A DNA stretch of 64,000 nt from Alcanivorax sp. (GCF_002733835.1 NZ_NVWY01000002.1:1-64000); one strand, 5' to 3'. Positions 35,700 through 44,985 are shown, numbered from the stretch's first letter. Numbers and translations: made by a program. The notes: generated by a model not told the origin, from the letters alone.

Positions 35700-35706
35700 C
35701 ATTAAC
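35700..35706 (-). other. 5' boundary of cassette 1 (R' core)
   Basis: GTTAATG on the minus strand, the predicted crossover G/TTAATG. The sequence upstream (GAAGCC..CGTTC facing GAACGGGCTTC, 35707-35755) is an inverted repeat that could be part of another attC or of an attI site. No complete partner box was found. Confidence 0.5.
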
Positions 35707-35934
35707 AGGTATTAGGAAGCCCGTTCGAATATCCAATGAACGCGCCGGCTTCATATCACATTTATCAATTTCATATACCGACCGATAAAAGCAGAAATCT
35801 CAACGGGTTACAACGGCGCCCTTTTCCAGGCGGTTGTGATATGAGGAAGGCGTCGTTTCCTGATCAAGCGGTGGGGAGCAGTTTGTATACCCGTTTGAGC
35901 GAAGTTTTCTGACGAAGGTGGGATTTTGAAAGGT

Positions 35935-35960
35935 GTTCGCGCCTCGAGAGGCACTCCTAC
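35935..35960 (-). repeat. REP sequence
   Basis: Minus strand GTAGGAGTGCC-TCTCGA-GGCGCGAAC. Nearly the same as the copy at 40399. The surrounding gap, 35755-36016, contains no recognisable gene. Confidence 0.75.
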
Positions 35961-36016
35961 GGTACGCGTCGAGGCGAAGGTAGAGGCAGGGCCGGACGGC
36001 CCTGCTCTAGTGGGGT

Positions 36017-37549
36017 TTAGTCTTTGTTTTTCCAATCCAGACTATAAAGATCATCCCGTCGATCACGCAGGTTGGTCACCGACCCTTCCCGGTGTAGCAG
36101 TTTCAGCTTCTCCAGATCCACATCCGCAAACATCAGCATTTCGGTATTGGGGACCGACTCACTGATGATGGCATCGTGGGGGAAATAGAAGTCGCTGGGG
36201 GAAAATACCGAGGACTGGGCGTACTGGATGTCCACCGCATCCACCCGCGGCAGGTTGCCCACGGAGCCGGCGATGGCCACGTAGCATTCGTTTTCGATGG
36301 CGCGGGCCTGGGCGCAGTGGCGTACGCGCAGGTAGCCGTTTTTGGTGTCGGTCCAGAACGGTACGAAGAGGATATCCATCTTTTCGTCGGCGAGGACGCG
36401 GCCCAGTTCGGGGAATTCCACGTCGTAGCAGATGAGGATGCCCACCCGGCCCGCGTCGGTGTCGAACACCTGCAGGCGGTCACCACCCTGGATAACCCAG
36501 TCGCGCCGTTCGTGGGGGGTGATGTGGATCTTGTACTGGGATTCCACCGAGCCATCGCGGCGCATCAGGTAGGCCACGTTGTAGACCTTGTCATCTTCAA
36601 TCACCGGCATGGAGCCGCCGACGATGTTGATGTTGTAGCTCACCGCCATGTCCGCCAACGCATCGCGGACTTCGTCGGTAAAGCTTGCCAGGAAGCGCAC
36701 TGCTTCCACGGAGTTCAATTCCGGGCGCAGCCCCATGAGCGGCGCGCTGAAGAATTCCGGCAGCACGGCGAAATCCGCGCGGTAATCGGACAGCGCGTCG
36801 ATAAAGAATTCCACCTGATTGAGCAGGTCCTGCACGTCGCGGGCGGCGCGCATGCGGCGCTGGACTACCCCCACACGCACTACGGTACGGCGCGGCCATT
36901 CGGCGTCGTCGTCTTCCGGTTCGTAGAGGATGTTGTCCCATTCCAGCAGGGTGGCGTAGCCGTGGGAGTCTTCGTCTTCCGGCAAATACGCTTTCATCAA
37001 ACGCTTCACGTCGAAGCCATTGGAAAGCTGGAATGACAAAATAGGATCGTAGATGGCGCGGGCTTCCACCTGCTCGATATATTCGGTCACCGGCATCTGG
37101 TCCGCGTAGTTGGTATACCCCGGCAGGCGACCACCCGCCAAAATCGCACGCAGGTTTTCTTCCCGGCACAGCTCTTTACGCGCTTCGTAAAGCCGGCGCC
37201 CCAAACGGTAGCCCCGGTATTCCTTATCCACGAACACATCCAGCCCGTACAGCGCATCGCCCTTCTTGTCGTGGGACTGGACCTTGTCGTCGGTGATCAG
37301 GTCTTCGTAGCGGTGCGGGTTGGAGAAACGGTCGTATTTCACCTTGATGGTCAGCGCGGTGGCCACCAGCTCGCCGTTGTCCTCGATCACCAGTTGCCCG
37401 TCCGGGAAAATGCGGATCAGGGTCTTGATGGTCTCTTCCGGCCAGGCACCGCCGATGTCGTGGTAGACCTGGTTCATGAGAAGCGCCAGCGCGGGGTAAT
37501 CGTCCTCGGTGAGGGTGCGCAGACGCAGGCGAGTGGTTTCTTCGGCCAT
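36017..37549 (-). CDS. GNAT acetyltransferase-nitrilase fusion protein
   Basis: 510 residues from ATG 37549 (GGAG upstream). Residues about 8-200 form a GNAT acyl-CoA N-acyltransferase (GLDVFVDKEYRGYRLGRRLY, the acetyl-CoA loop). Residues about 225-495 form a carbon-nitrogen hydrolase with the Glu-Lys-Cys triad: VLPEFF, YKIHITPHE and GILICYDVEFPE. Fused proteins of this layout occur widely in bacteria; substrates are unknown, probably a small amide. In-frame start codons further up add unconserved residues. Confidence 0.9.
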   Translation of the reverse strand: MAEETTRLRLRTLTEDDYPALALLMNQVYHDIGGAWPEETIKTLIRIFPDGQLVIEDNGELVATALTIKVKYDRFSNPHRYEDLITDDKVQSHDKKGDALYGLDVFVDKEYRGYRLGRRLYEARKELCREENLRAILAGGRLPGYTNYADQMPVTEYIEQVEARAIYDPILSFQLSNGFDVKRLMKAYLPEDEDSHGYATLLEWDNILYEPEDDDAEWPRRTVVRVGVVQRRMRAARDVQDLLNQVEFFIDALSDYRADFAVLPEFFSAPLMGLRPELNSVEAVRFLASFTDEVRDALADMAVSYNINIVGGSMPVIEDDKVYNVAYLMRRDGSVESQYKIHITPHERRDWVIQGGDRLQVFDTDAGRVGILICYDVEFPELGRVLADEKMDILFVPFWTDTKNGYLRVRHCAQARAIENECYVAIAGSVGNLPRVDAVDIQYAQSSVFSPSDFYFPHDAIISESVPNTEMLMFADVDLEKLKLLHREGSVTNLRDRRDDLYSLDWKNKD

Positions 37550-37709
37550 AAAAAAACTCCGTTTTTCGCTGCACGCGTCACGCTCAACGCAACAACGCGA
37601 TACAGGTCTATTCATCTCTTCAATGCCGCAGCCGCGCTTCAATGCTGCCGGTTACGACGATTTTTGCTTTTCCGTAGTGCGTGCCGCGTGCTGCATGCTG
37701 CGTCTCTTT

Positions 37710-38084
37710 CTACGCATTAAGCGGCGGAAAGGGAATCAGCCAGCTCATGTCCCGATTCTGCAACGCATGCATCCCGCTGGGATAGAGCGCCACACCATCC
37801 GGGCGAATAAAAAGCACGCCCCCTTCATTCAAGCCAACAAAGCCGGATTGGTGCTCGCGGACAAAACCGCACACCTCGCTCCACTGCGGCTGTAATGAAG
37901 GTGGAATGGTTTCGTAACCGATGACACCATTGGCCAGAGGGTCATCAATGGCAACCCGGTCGCGATACAGGCCCACCGCGTCTTCGCCGACCAGCAGTAC
38001 CATGCCCTGGTGAAAGTGAAGCAGGGTCACGTTACCGCGTGGTGGCAGGCTGAGGTTTTCCTGTTGGTCGATAATGGTGTCCAT
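37710..38084 (-). CDS. Small conserved hypothetical protein
   Basis: 124 residues from ATG 38084. Beta-rich, with RGNVTLLHFHQGMVLLVGEDAVGLYRD and a C-terminal GGVLFIRPDGVALYPSGMHAL. No signal peptide or membrane helix. Divergent from cobB, 34 bp away. Not recognised. Confidence 0.6.
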   Translation of the reverse strand: MDTIIDQQENLSLPPRGNVTLLHFHQGMVLLVGEDAVGLYRDRVAIDDPLANGVIGYETIPPSLQPQWSEVCGFVREHQSGFVGLNEGGVLFIRPDGVALYPSGMHALQNRDMSWLIPFPPLNA

Positions 38085-38118
38085 AGAATCTGAAACCTTA
38101 CGTAATACGGGCGGATAA

Positions 38119-38835
38119 ATGGCTGAAAACATTGTAATACTTACCGGCGCCGGAATCTCTGCGGAATCCGGTATCAAGACCTTCCGGGCGGCGGACGGGC
38201 TGTGGGAAAACCACCGGGTAGAAGATGTGGCCACCCCGGAGGCCTTCCTGCGCAATCCCCTGCTGGTGCAGAACTTCTACAACCAGCGCCGCCAACAGCT
38301 ACTCACACCGGCCATTCAGCCCAATGCGGCCCACCGGGCACTGGCCAAGTTAGAGAAAGCCTTCCCGGCGGGCAAGGTACTGCTGGTGACCCAGAACATT
38401 GACGACCTCCACGAACGCGCCGGCAGCCGCAACCTGATCCACATGCACGGCGAACTGCTCAAGGGCCGCTGCCAGACCAGCGGCGGCCTGGTAGAGCTGG
38501 ACCACGACCTGACCGTCAACCTGCCCTGCCCGCTCTGCGGCGGCAAAGGCTGCCTGCGCCCTCATGTGGTGTGGTTCGGGGAAATGCCCCTGCAAATGGA
38601 AGCCATCTACCGCGCCTTGTCCCAGTGTGACCGCTTTATCAGCATCGGCACCAGCGGCAACGTCTACCCGGCCGCCGGCTTTGTGGAAGAGGCCAACCGC
38701 CATGGTGCGCACACCGTGGAACTGAATCTGGAGCCCTCCCAGCGGCTCACCGCCTTTGCCGAACACCAGCATGGGCTGGCCAGCGAACTGGTGCCGGCTT
38801 ATGTGGAGGAGTTGATTGAAGGACGAAGCTGCTAG
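38119..38835 (+). CDS. cobB: Sirtuin NAD-dependent protein deacylase CobB
   Basis: 238 residues, very similar to E. coli CobB throughout. NAD-binding [14 protein letters not shown], catalytic motif [13 protein letters not shown] with HMHGELL (catalytic His), zinc region with CPLC and a later Cys (GC), and VWFGEMP. Removes acetyl or succinyl groups from lysines, e.g. activating acetyl-CoA synthetase. The HRVED segment with Arg matches enzymes that also desuccinylate. Confidence 0.95.
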   Translation: MAENIVILTGAGISAESGIKTFRAADGLWENHRVEDVATPEAFLRNPLLVQNFYNQRRQQLLTPAIQPNAAHRALAKLEKAFPAGKVLLVTQNIDDLHERAGSRNLIHMHGELLKGRCQTSGGLVELDHDLTVNLPCPLCGGKGCLRPHVVWFGEMPLQMEAIYRALSQCDRFISIGTSGNVYPAAGFVEEANRHGAHTVELNLEPSQRLTAFAEHQHGLASELVPAYVEELIEGRSC

Positions 38836-38975
38836 CTAAGAGCTTCTAGCTGCGAGGAACACCCGTTTCTTAAATAACCTGTCAGGTATGCGGATTCGGT
38901 CGGAACGCGGGCACTGACTATTCGTACCCTAGGACCACCTCGCGCCTGGTAGCTAGCAGCTCGTAGCTAATAGCT
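38827..38975. repeat. Clustered AGCT-rich microrepeats
   Basis: AAGCTGCTAGCTAAGAGCTT at 38827 and GTAGCTAGCAGCTCGTAGCT at 38949 are built from short TAGCT/AGCT units in inverted orientations. Similar TAGCT runs occur at 15718 and 45130 beside REP elements. No gene in 38836-39144; a TAGACT at 39048 may be the -10 for the DAHP synthase gene. Confidence 0.5.
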
Positions 38976-39144
38976 GGTTTTTCCTTCATCGCCCCACCCT
39001 ATGGCACAGACAGGCCCCTTGATATTTCTCTGGCCGCCTGATTCCGCTAGACTGCTGGACCTCTACAAAGGGAGTGTCAGCCAGAGCCCGCCGCGCAAGA
39101 ACAGGGCACGGGGCCTCCAGCAACTACAGGTAGCAAAGCACATC

Positions 39145-40218
39145 ATGACCGACAAGCAGGTAGACGACCTTAACATTGCCTCGCAGGACGTACTGATTAC
39201 GCCCAACGCGCTGAAGGAAAAATTGCCCCTCAGCGATAACGCCCGCCAGACTGTGATCAGCGGCCGCGAGACCATCCGTAATATTCTGGACCGCAAGGAC
39301 CATCGCCTGTTCGTGGTGATTGGCCCCTGCTCTATCCACGATACGGACGCCGCCATGGAATACGCCGCCCGGCTGAAGAAGCTGGCCGACGAGGTGAGCG
39401 ACACCATCTACCTGGTGCTGCGTGTCTACTTTGAGAAGCCGCGTACCACTGTGGGCTGGAAAGGGCTGATCAACGACCCTTACATGAACGATTCCTTCAA
39501 GGTGGAAGACGGCCTGCATATCGCCCGCAAGCTGCTGTTGGATGTGGCCGAGCTAGGCCTGCCCGCCGCCACCGAAGCGTTGGACCCGACCACCCCGCAG
39601 TACCTGCAGGACTTGATCGCCTGGAACGCCATTGGCGCGCGTACCACCGAGAGCCAGACACACCGGGAAATGTCTTCCGGCCTGTCCAGCCCGGTGGGCT
39701 TCAAGAACGGTACCGATGGCAGCCTGGATGTGGCCGTGAACGCCATGCTCAGCGTAAAGCACCCGCACCGTTTCCTGGGCATCGACCCGGAAGGCCGCGT
39801 GGCGCTGACCACCACCAAGGGCAACCAGTACGGTCATGTTGTGTTGCGTGGCGGTGGCGGCAAGCCGAACTACGATTCCGTGTCCGTGGCACTGGCTGAA
39901 CAGGCGCTGGAGAAAGCCGGTGTCTCCACCAACATCATGGTGGATTGCTCCCACGCCAACTCCAACAAGGACCCGGGCCTGCAGCCGCTGGTGATGGAAA
40001 ACATCGCCAACCAGATACTGGAAGGGAACGAGTCCATCCTCGGCCTGATGGTGGAATCGCACCTGAAATTCGGCAACCAGAAGATCCCGCCGAATCTGGA
40101 CGACCTGGAATACGGCGTGTCCATCACCGACGGCTGTATCGCCTGGGACACCACCGAAGAAGCCATTCGCAGCATGGCCGACAAACTACGCGAGGCGCTG
40201 CCAAAACGTAATGGCTAA
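39145..40218 (+). CDS. Class I DAHP synthase
   Basis: 3-deoxy-D-arabino-heptulosonate 7-phosphate synthase: condenses phosphoenolpyruvate and erythrose 4-phosphate, first step of aromatic amino-acid synthesis. 357 residues from ATG 39145, with LFVVIGPCSIHD (metal and PEP site), KPRTTVGWKGLIND and VDCSHANSNKDP. Which aromatic amino acid inhibits it (AroF/G/H type) cannot be decided by eye. The frame stays open upstream to 39001 without conservation. Monocistronic, ended by the terminator at 40301. Confidence 0.95.
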   Translation: MTDKQVDDLNIASQDVLITPNALKEKLPLSDNARQTVISGRETIRNILDRKDHRLFVVIGPCSIHDTDAAMEYAARLKKLADEVSDTIYLVLRVYFEKPRTTVGWKGLINDPYMNDSFKVEDGLHIARKLLLDVAELGLPAATEALDPTTPQYLQDLIAWNAIGARTTESQTHREMSSGLSSPVGFKNGTDGSLDVAVNAMLSVKHPHRFLGIDPEGRVALTTTKGNQYGHVVLRGGGGKPNYDSVSVALAEQALEKAGVSTNIMVDCSHANSNKDPGLQPLVMENIANQILEGNESILGLMVESHLKFGNQKIPPNLDDLEYGVSITDGCIAWDTTEEAIRSMADKLREALPKRNG

Positions 40219-40300
40219 GGCTGCCCCCGCATTGAAAAAGCCCGGCCTTCGCGCCGTAATGCCGTTCACTTAAGCATTGCAGGCAGAGCGGGCCTTTCCG

Positions 40301-40337
40301 AAAATCCGGTTTCCACTCGCGGGAAGCCGGATTTTTT
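40301..40337 (+). terminator. Rho-independent terminator
   Basis: AAAATCCGGTTTCC pairs with GGGAAGCCGGATTTT across 6 nt, ending in TTTTTT. Follows the DAHP synthase gene. Confidence 0.85.
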
Positions 40338-40398
40338 GTGTCTTTACAGCAGTCTCTTTTCGATATTGATGCCCTTCAGTCCTTACCTCGCTACGCTC

Positions 40399-40425
40399 GG
40401 TTCGCGCCTCGAGAGGCACTCCTAC
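40399..40425 (-). repeat. REP sequence
   Basis: Minus strand GTAGGAGTGCC-TCTCGA-GGCGCGAACC, between the two terminators that separate the DAHP synthase and lipoprotein genes. Confidence 0.75.
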
Positions 40426-40440
40426 AAGGGAGGATCCATA

Positions 40441-40472
40441 AAAAAAAGCCCGGCGCGAAGGCCGGGCTTTTT
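40441..40472 (-). terminator. Terminator for the cysteine-repeat lipoprotein
   Basis: Seven A, GCCCGGC, loop GCGAAG, GCCGGGC and T run. Symmetric; on the minus strand it ends the lipoprotein transcript 23 bp after its stop. Confidence 0.85.
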
Positions 40473-40494
40473 CTGTTGCGTTACTGAGTCAGAC

Positions 40495-42822
40495 TTAGAA
40501 CAAGCCACCCAGCAGATTTTCGAACAGGTCCGTCAGGGCGTTGCCGGATTCCAGAGAGATGCCCTCGCCGGTTTCCTGATTCGCCAGACAAGCCAGACCC
40601 AGAGTCAGCGACAGGTTGCCCTCGTCATTAAAGGCACTCAGTAGCGGACAGCCCGGCAGCAGGCCGATCTGCTCGGAGTTGAGCAGCTCCACGTTGTCCA
40701 GGGACTCGATGAAGCATTCGGTCGGATCCACGGTACCGGTTTCAGAGGTTTCCGGGCACACCTGATCGGTGAGTGGATTCGGCTCGGTCAGCGGACCCAA
40801 CAGCTCTTCCAGGGCGGCAAGACCGGCACCGGCTTCCGTCAGACAGTCAGTGGGCGTAGTGGGACCAATCGCACCAGCAGCGGTTTCCGGACAAAACTGC
40901 TCCAGCAACGGGGCCAGCGGGTTGTCGCCACCGCCACCACCGGGCAGACCACCGCCAGCCGCTTCCATGAAGCAGGCCGCCGGGTCGATCGGGCTGTTCG
41001 CTGCCGCTTCCGGGCACAGCGCCTCGGTCAGTGGGTTGGACCCCAGCAGCAGCTCTTCCACATTACCGAAGCTGTTACCGGCTTCGGTCAGACAGTCGAT
41101 CGGGGTGGTCGGGCCAAGATCTGCTTCAGAGGTTGCCGGGCAGAATTGCGCCAGTACCGGCTGCAGTGGATTGCCATCGGCACCCGGCAGGCCACCGCCA
41201 CCCGGAGCGAAACCACCAGCCGCTTCTTCAAAGCAGGCGGCAGGATCAATCGGGCTGTTAGCAGCCGCTTCCGGGCACAGTTGCTCGGTCAGTGGGTTGG
41301 AACCCAGCAGCAAGTCCTGCACGTCGCCGAAGTTACCGCCAGCTTCAGTCAGACAGTCGATGGGTGTGGTCGGGCCCAGGTCAGCCTCGGAGGTTTCCGG
41401 GCAGAACTGCGCCAACACAGGCTCTAGCGGATTGCCGTCGGCACCCGGCAGGCCACCGCCACCCGGGGCGAAACCACCAGCCGCTTCTTCGAAGCAGGCC
41501 GCAGGATCAATCGGGCTGTTAGCAGCCGCTTCCGGGCACAGTTGCTCGGTCAGCGGGTTGGAGCCCAGCAGCAGGTCTTGCACGTCACCGAAGTTACCAC
41601 CGGCTTCGGTCAGACAGTCGATCGGCGTGGTCGGACCCAGATCCGCTTCGGAGGTTTCCGGGCAGAATTGCGCCAGTACCGGCTCCAGCGGGTTGCCATC
41701 GGCACCCGGCAGGCCACCGCCACCCGGGGCAAAGCCACCGGCTGCTTCAGAGAAACAGGCTGCGGGATCAATCGGGCTGTTGGCAGCCGCTTCCGGGCAC
41801 AGTTGTTCTGTCAGCGGGTTGGAACCCAGCAGCAGGTCCTGCACGTCCTGGAAGTTACCACCAGCTTCAGCCAGGCAGTCGATCGGGGTGGATGGGCCAA
41901 GGTCCGCCATGGCGGTTTCCGGGCAGAACTGTTCAAGGGCCGGAGCGAATGGGTTGCTACCGCCGTCGCCGCCATCACCACCACCTGGAATGCCACCGCC
42001 CATCAGGGCTTCAGCAAAACACTGGGGAGGATCAATTCGGCCATCCGCATTATCTTCAGGACAAATCTGCTCGGTCAGCGGATTACTCGCGGTGAGCATA
42101 TCGTAGATGTCTATATAGGCACGGCTGGCTTCGTTGAGACAGTTGACAGGGGTTTCCGGGCCCAGCTCCTGTTCGCCGGTTTCCGGGCAAAGCTGGGCAA
42201 GCAGCTGGTCAGAACCGGGCAGGCCGCCATCGCCGCCGGGCAAATCGCCACCGCCACCAACGGCTTCCGTAAAGCAGGCAGCGGGATCAATCGGGCTATT
42301 CGCCGCCGCTTCCGGGCACAGTTGCTCGGTCAGCGGGTTGGAGCCACCGATCATGTCACCGATGTTCTGGAAATTCCCGGCCGCTTCCTGCAGACAGGCT
42401 GCCGGGAAGGTGGCAGAACCGTCAAAAGACGTGTCGGTATCGTAAAGGAAATCCTGGTCCAGCATTTCACCGTTGAAAGTCAGCGTGGCATCAAATACCT
42501 GCGCCGCTTCCGGGCAGAACTGCTGTACTACCGGATTCAGCGACAGCTCATAGCCGGTATCTTCCTCGGCAGCGTCTTCGCTTTCATCCAGACAGGTTGC
42601 GGGATCAATGGAACCGCCCTCCCCTGCATCGCCGGACGCACCGGGACACAAAGCATCGGTCAGTTCGTTCTGATCGTCGATGATTTCTGCGATTTCCGGA
42701 GGCAGGGCACGGGCCGCCGGGCCTGAGTCGGCAGGCGCTGAGCTGCTGCCTCCACCGCCACAGGCCGTCAGCAGTGCCGCAAGGGCGCTGCTGCCTACCA
42801 GAAGTTTGAATTGATTAGCCAA
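40495..42822 (-). CDS. Cysteine-repeat lipoprotein
   Basis: About 775 residues from TTG 42822: GGAGGGG lies 7 nt upstream, and the product then starts MANQFKLLVG with lipobox LLTAC; ATG 42837 would overlap that ribosome site. After the lipidated Cys come 32 further Cys in 16 pairs, each of the form C-P, 12-20 residues, then C-L/F (nearly always followed by x-E). Two pairs make one 87-residue unit (NPLTEQLCPEAAANSP...), repeated about six times, separated by Gly-rich linkers. Acidic throughout. Surface or periplasmic, role unknown. Confidence 0.75.
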   Translation of the reverse strand: MANQFKLLVGSSALAALLTACGGGGSSSAPADSGPAARALPPEIAEIIDDQNELTDALCPGASGDAGEGGSIDPATCLDESEDAAEEDTGYELSLNPVVQQFCPEAAQVFDATLTFNGEMLDQDFLYDTDTSFDGSATFPAACLQEAAGNFQNIGDMIGGSNPLTEQLCPEAAANSPIDPAACFTEAVGGGGDLPGGDGGLPGSDQLLAQLCPETGEQELGPETPVNCLNEASRAYIDIYDMLTASNPLTEQICPEDNADGRIDPPQCFAEALMGGGIPGGGDGGDGGSNPFAPALEQFCPETAMADLGPSTPIDCLAEAGGNFQDVQDLLLGSNPLTEQLCPEAAANSPIDPAACFSEAAGGFAPGGGGLPGADGNPLEPVLAQFCPETSEADLGPTTPIDCLTEAGGNFGDVQDLLLGSNPLTEQLCPEAAANSPIDPAACFEEAAGGFAPGGGGLPGADGNPLEPVLAQFCPETSEADLGPTTPIDCLTEAGGNFGDVQDLLLGSNPLTEQLCPEAAANSPIDPAACFEEAAGGFAPGGGGLPGADGNPLQPVLAQFCPATSEADLGPTTPIDCLTEAGNSFGNVEELLLGSNPLTEALCPEAAANSPIDPAACFMEAAGGGLPGGGGGDNPLAPLLEQFCPETAAGAIGPTTPTDCLTEAGAGLAALEELLGPLTEPNPLTDQVCPETSETGTVDPTECFIESLDNVELLNSEQIGLLPGCPLLSAFNDEGNLSLTLGLACLANQETGEGISLESGNALTDLFENLLGGLF
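40700..42339 (-). repeat. Tandem 261-bp coding repeats
   Basis: The 87-codon unit of the lipoprotein recurs about six times plus a partial copy. The three units between about 41040 and 41830 are nearly identical at the DNA level, indicating recent duplication or gene conversion. Edges are approximate. Confidence 0.85.
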
Positions 42823-43020
42823 GATGAACCCCTCCATCGTACTTTGTCGTTATGGCCCCCAGAACAGGAGCTGGTATCAACGACTATGAAAGGGATGTGC
42901 AATCTGCTGTAGAGCAAGGAGGTTGGTAGACTGTTAACAAGCGTAGCCAGCGTTACCGATTAGTGTCTGAACAAGGCTCAAGACAACTTTTCGATTACAG
43001 TTTCAGCAATCCTTCCGCTG

Positions 43021-44022
43021 CTAATCACGCCCACTAGCAATATGAGCACGGGCCCGAACGTGCGCGGCATCGTCGCAGTGATTCAACCGGGCATTCACAA
43101 AGGCACCTATTTCGCGCAGCGCCATGCCGGCTTCCGGCAACCAGGCCGCCAGGGCATGGAAAACATGGGGCATTTGCTCCCACACTTGCAGGGTGTGCTC
43201 CACCCCTGCCCGCTCCGCTTGTTCAGCGACTCGCACCGCATCGCTGTAAAGCAGCTCGGTACTGCCCACCTGAATCAGCAACGGCGGCAACCCGGTGTAA
43301 TCGGCAAACACAGGAGAGAGTAACGGTGCCGCCGGGTCCTGGCCCCGGCTGTAGGACTTGGCGACAAAGTGCAGTGCACCCAACGGGATCAAGGGGTCCT
43401 GTTTCGCGTTGGTGTGAATACTGTCACCACTGCAGGTCAGGTCACCCCAGGGACTGATCAGCACCGCCGCCGCCGGCAATGGCAGATTCAGCTCGCGCAA
43501 GCGCAACAAGGTCACCAGGGAAAGGTTGCCGCCGGCGGAATCGCCTGCCAGCACAATGTGCTCCGGGCGGTACCCGGTATCCAGCAATGCCTTGTAGGCA
43601 CGCACCGCATCTTCAAGTGGCGCCGGGTACGCCCAGTCGGGTGGCTGACGATAATCCAGCGCCAGCACCTTGGCCCGGCATTCACGGCTTAAACGCCAGG
43701 TGACGGCCCGGTGGGAACGCGGCGAGCCGAAAAAATAGGCTCCGCCATGAAAGTACAGCACCACCCGATTACTGCGTACATTGCGCCCAGCTATTAACCA
43801 CTCTCCAGGCACTCCGCCCATGTGGGCCCGGGCGATATGTACTGATGACGGGACCGGTAACGCCAGGGTCACCGTATCAAAACCCAGTTGCGAGAATTTC
43901 ATGAAACGGCGAGTAAAACGGATACGGCTAATCACCGGTTTCACCGCCCCCTTGATCGCCCGGTTGATCATTTTTCCCTGCCAGCTCAACGCCGGGTAAT
44001 ATTTCTTGTTGTTAACAGCCAT
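43021..44022 (-). CDS. HSL-family alpha/beta hydrolase (esterase/lipase)
   Basis: 333 residues of the hormone-sensitive-lipase family. Oxyanion motif HGGAYFFGS, nucleophile GDSAGGN, then the Asp and His near ...LLYSDAVR... and MPHVFHAL. Acts on short-to-medium acyl esters in general; substrate here unknown. An N-terminal basic segment lies before the cap. A promoter-sized gap separates it from the lipoprotein downstream. Confidence 0.9.
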   Translation of the reverse strand: MAVNNKKYYPALSWQGKMINRAIKGAVKPVISRIRFTRRFMKFSQLGFDTVTLALPVPSSVHIARAHMGGVPGEWLIAGRNVRSNRVVLYFHGGAYFFGSPRSHRAVTWRLSRECRAKVLALDYRQPPDWAYPAPLEDAVRAYKALLDTGYRPEHIVLAGDSAGGNLSLVTLLRLRELNLPLPAAAVLISPWGDLTCSGDSIHTNAKQDPLIPLGALHFVAKSYSRGQDPAAPLLSPVFADYTGLPPLLIQVGSTELLYSDAVRVAEQAERAGVEHTLQVWEQMPHVFHALAAWLPEAGMALREIGAFVNARLNHCDDAAHVRARAHIASGRD

Positions 44023-44137
44023 GGCTCAGGCCACCCGCCTGCAATGTGGAGAGTTTGAGCCTAAGTGGTCATCATTGTCTGAACAAGACACAATGAGCCC
44101 GTCTTTGTTCATCCATGGTTAAGGATTCAGCGCAAAT

Positions 44138-44968
44138 ATGGAAACCCTGCGGCAACGCTGGCGCCACATTATCTTTGGTACCGATACCCCAGCCGGGCAG
44201 CTGTTCGATGTGCTGCTTATCGGGGCGATCCTGGGAAGCGTGATTGCGGTCATGCTCGACAGTGTGTCCAGCATCCGTGAAGAGTATGGCGTGCTGTTGT
44301 ACGCGGCGGAGTGGTTTTTCACTCTGCTTTTTACGGTGGAATACGCCATTCGCCTTTGGGTCAGCGACCGACCGCTGCGCTATGCACGCAGCTTTTTCGG
44401 GGTGGTGGATTTACTCTCCGTCATCCCGACCTATCTGAGCCTGTTCATCCCCGGTTCCAATTACCTGCTTACCATCCGGGCGCTACGGGTACTGCGCGTG
44501 TTCCGGGTCATGAAGCTGGCCAAGTTCATGGGCGAAGCCAACCAGCTTGGCATCGCCCTGGTGCGCACCCGCCGCAAGATCGCGGTGTTCATGTTCTCCG
44601 TATTCGTGGTGATTATTATCTTCGGCAGCCTCATGTATGTGGTGGAAGGCCCGGAGAACGGTTTTTCCAGTATTCCGCAAAGTATTTACTGGGCCATCGT
44701 GACCATTACCACCGTAGGGTATGGCGACATTTCACCGCAGACGCCGTTCGGCAAGCTGATTGCTTCGCTGGCCATGATTACCGGCTACGCGATTATTGCC
44801 GTGCCCACCGGTATCGTCACCGCGGAAATTTCCGCCGCCCGCGTGAGCATGCGCTATGAACGTGAATGCCCGGGATGCCACCGCCATTCCCACGAGCCCG
44901 ATGCCCGCTTTTGCCTGCAATGCGGTGAGGAATTACCGAAGCTGTCGCTGAAAGGCCCGGATGATTAA
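44138..44968 (+). CDS. Voltage-gated K+ channel with C-terminal zinc ribbon
   Basis: 276 residues with six helices of the Kv type: S4 with regularly spaced Arg (RALRVLRVFRVMKLAKF), and pore helix and filter TITTVGYGD. After S6 comes a short cytosolic tail with two CxxC pairs, ECPGCHRH and FCLQCGEE, a likely zinc ribbon. The channel body is standard; the ribbon is unusual. AAGGA precedes the ATG by about 12 nt. Confidence 0.88.
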   Translation: METLRQRWRHIIFGTDTPAGQLFDVLLIGAILGSVIAVMLDSVSSIREEYGVLLYAAEWFFTLLFTVEYAIRLWVSDRPLRYARSFFGVVDLLSVIPTYLSLFIPGSNYLLTIRALRVLRVFRVMKLAKFMGEANQLGIALVRTRRKIAVFMFSVFVVIIIFGSLMYVVEGPENGFSSIPQSIYWAIVTITTVGYGDISPQTPFGKLIASLAMITGYAIIAVPTGIVTAEISAARVSMRYERECPGCHRHSHEPDARFCLQCGEELPKLSLKGPDD

Positions 44969-44985
44969 AGAAAGCGGCAGAGTTT

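Noticed and set aside
35707-36016. attI site or integrase remnant next to the array
   Set aside because: An inverted repeat is present but no tyrosine-recombinase motif or full attC partner box could be found.
40769-42106. 445-codon plus-strand open frame
   Set aside because: Antisense to the cysteine-repeat lipoprotein; the frame stays open because of the repeat's codon bias. No ribosome site, and only Ser/Pro/Gly repeats.
40700-42339. CRISPR-like regular repeats
   Set aside because: Units are 261 bp, in frame and coding; no short repeat-spacer pattern.
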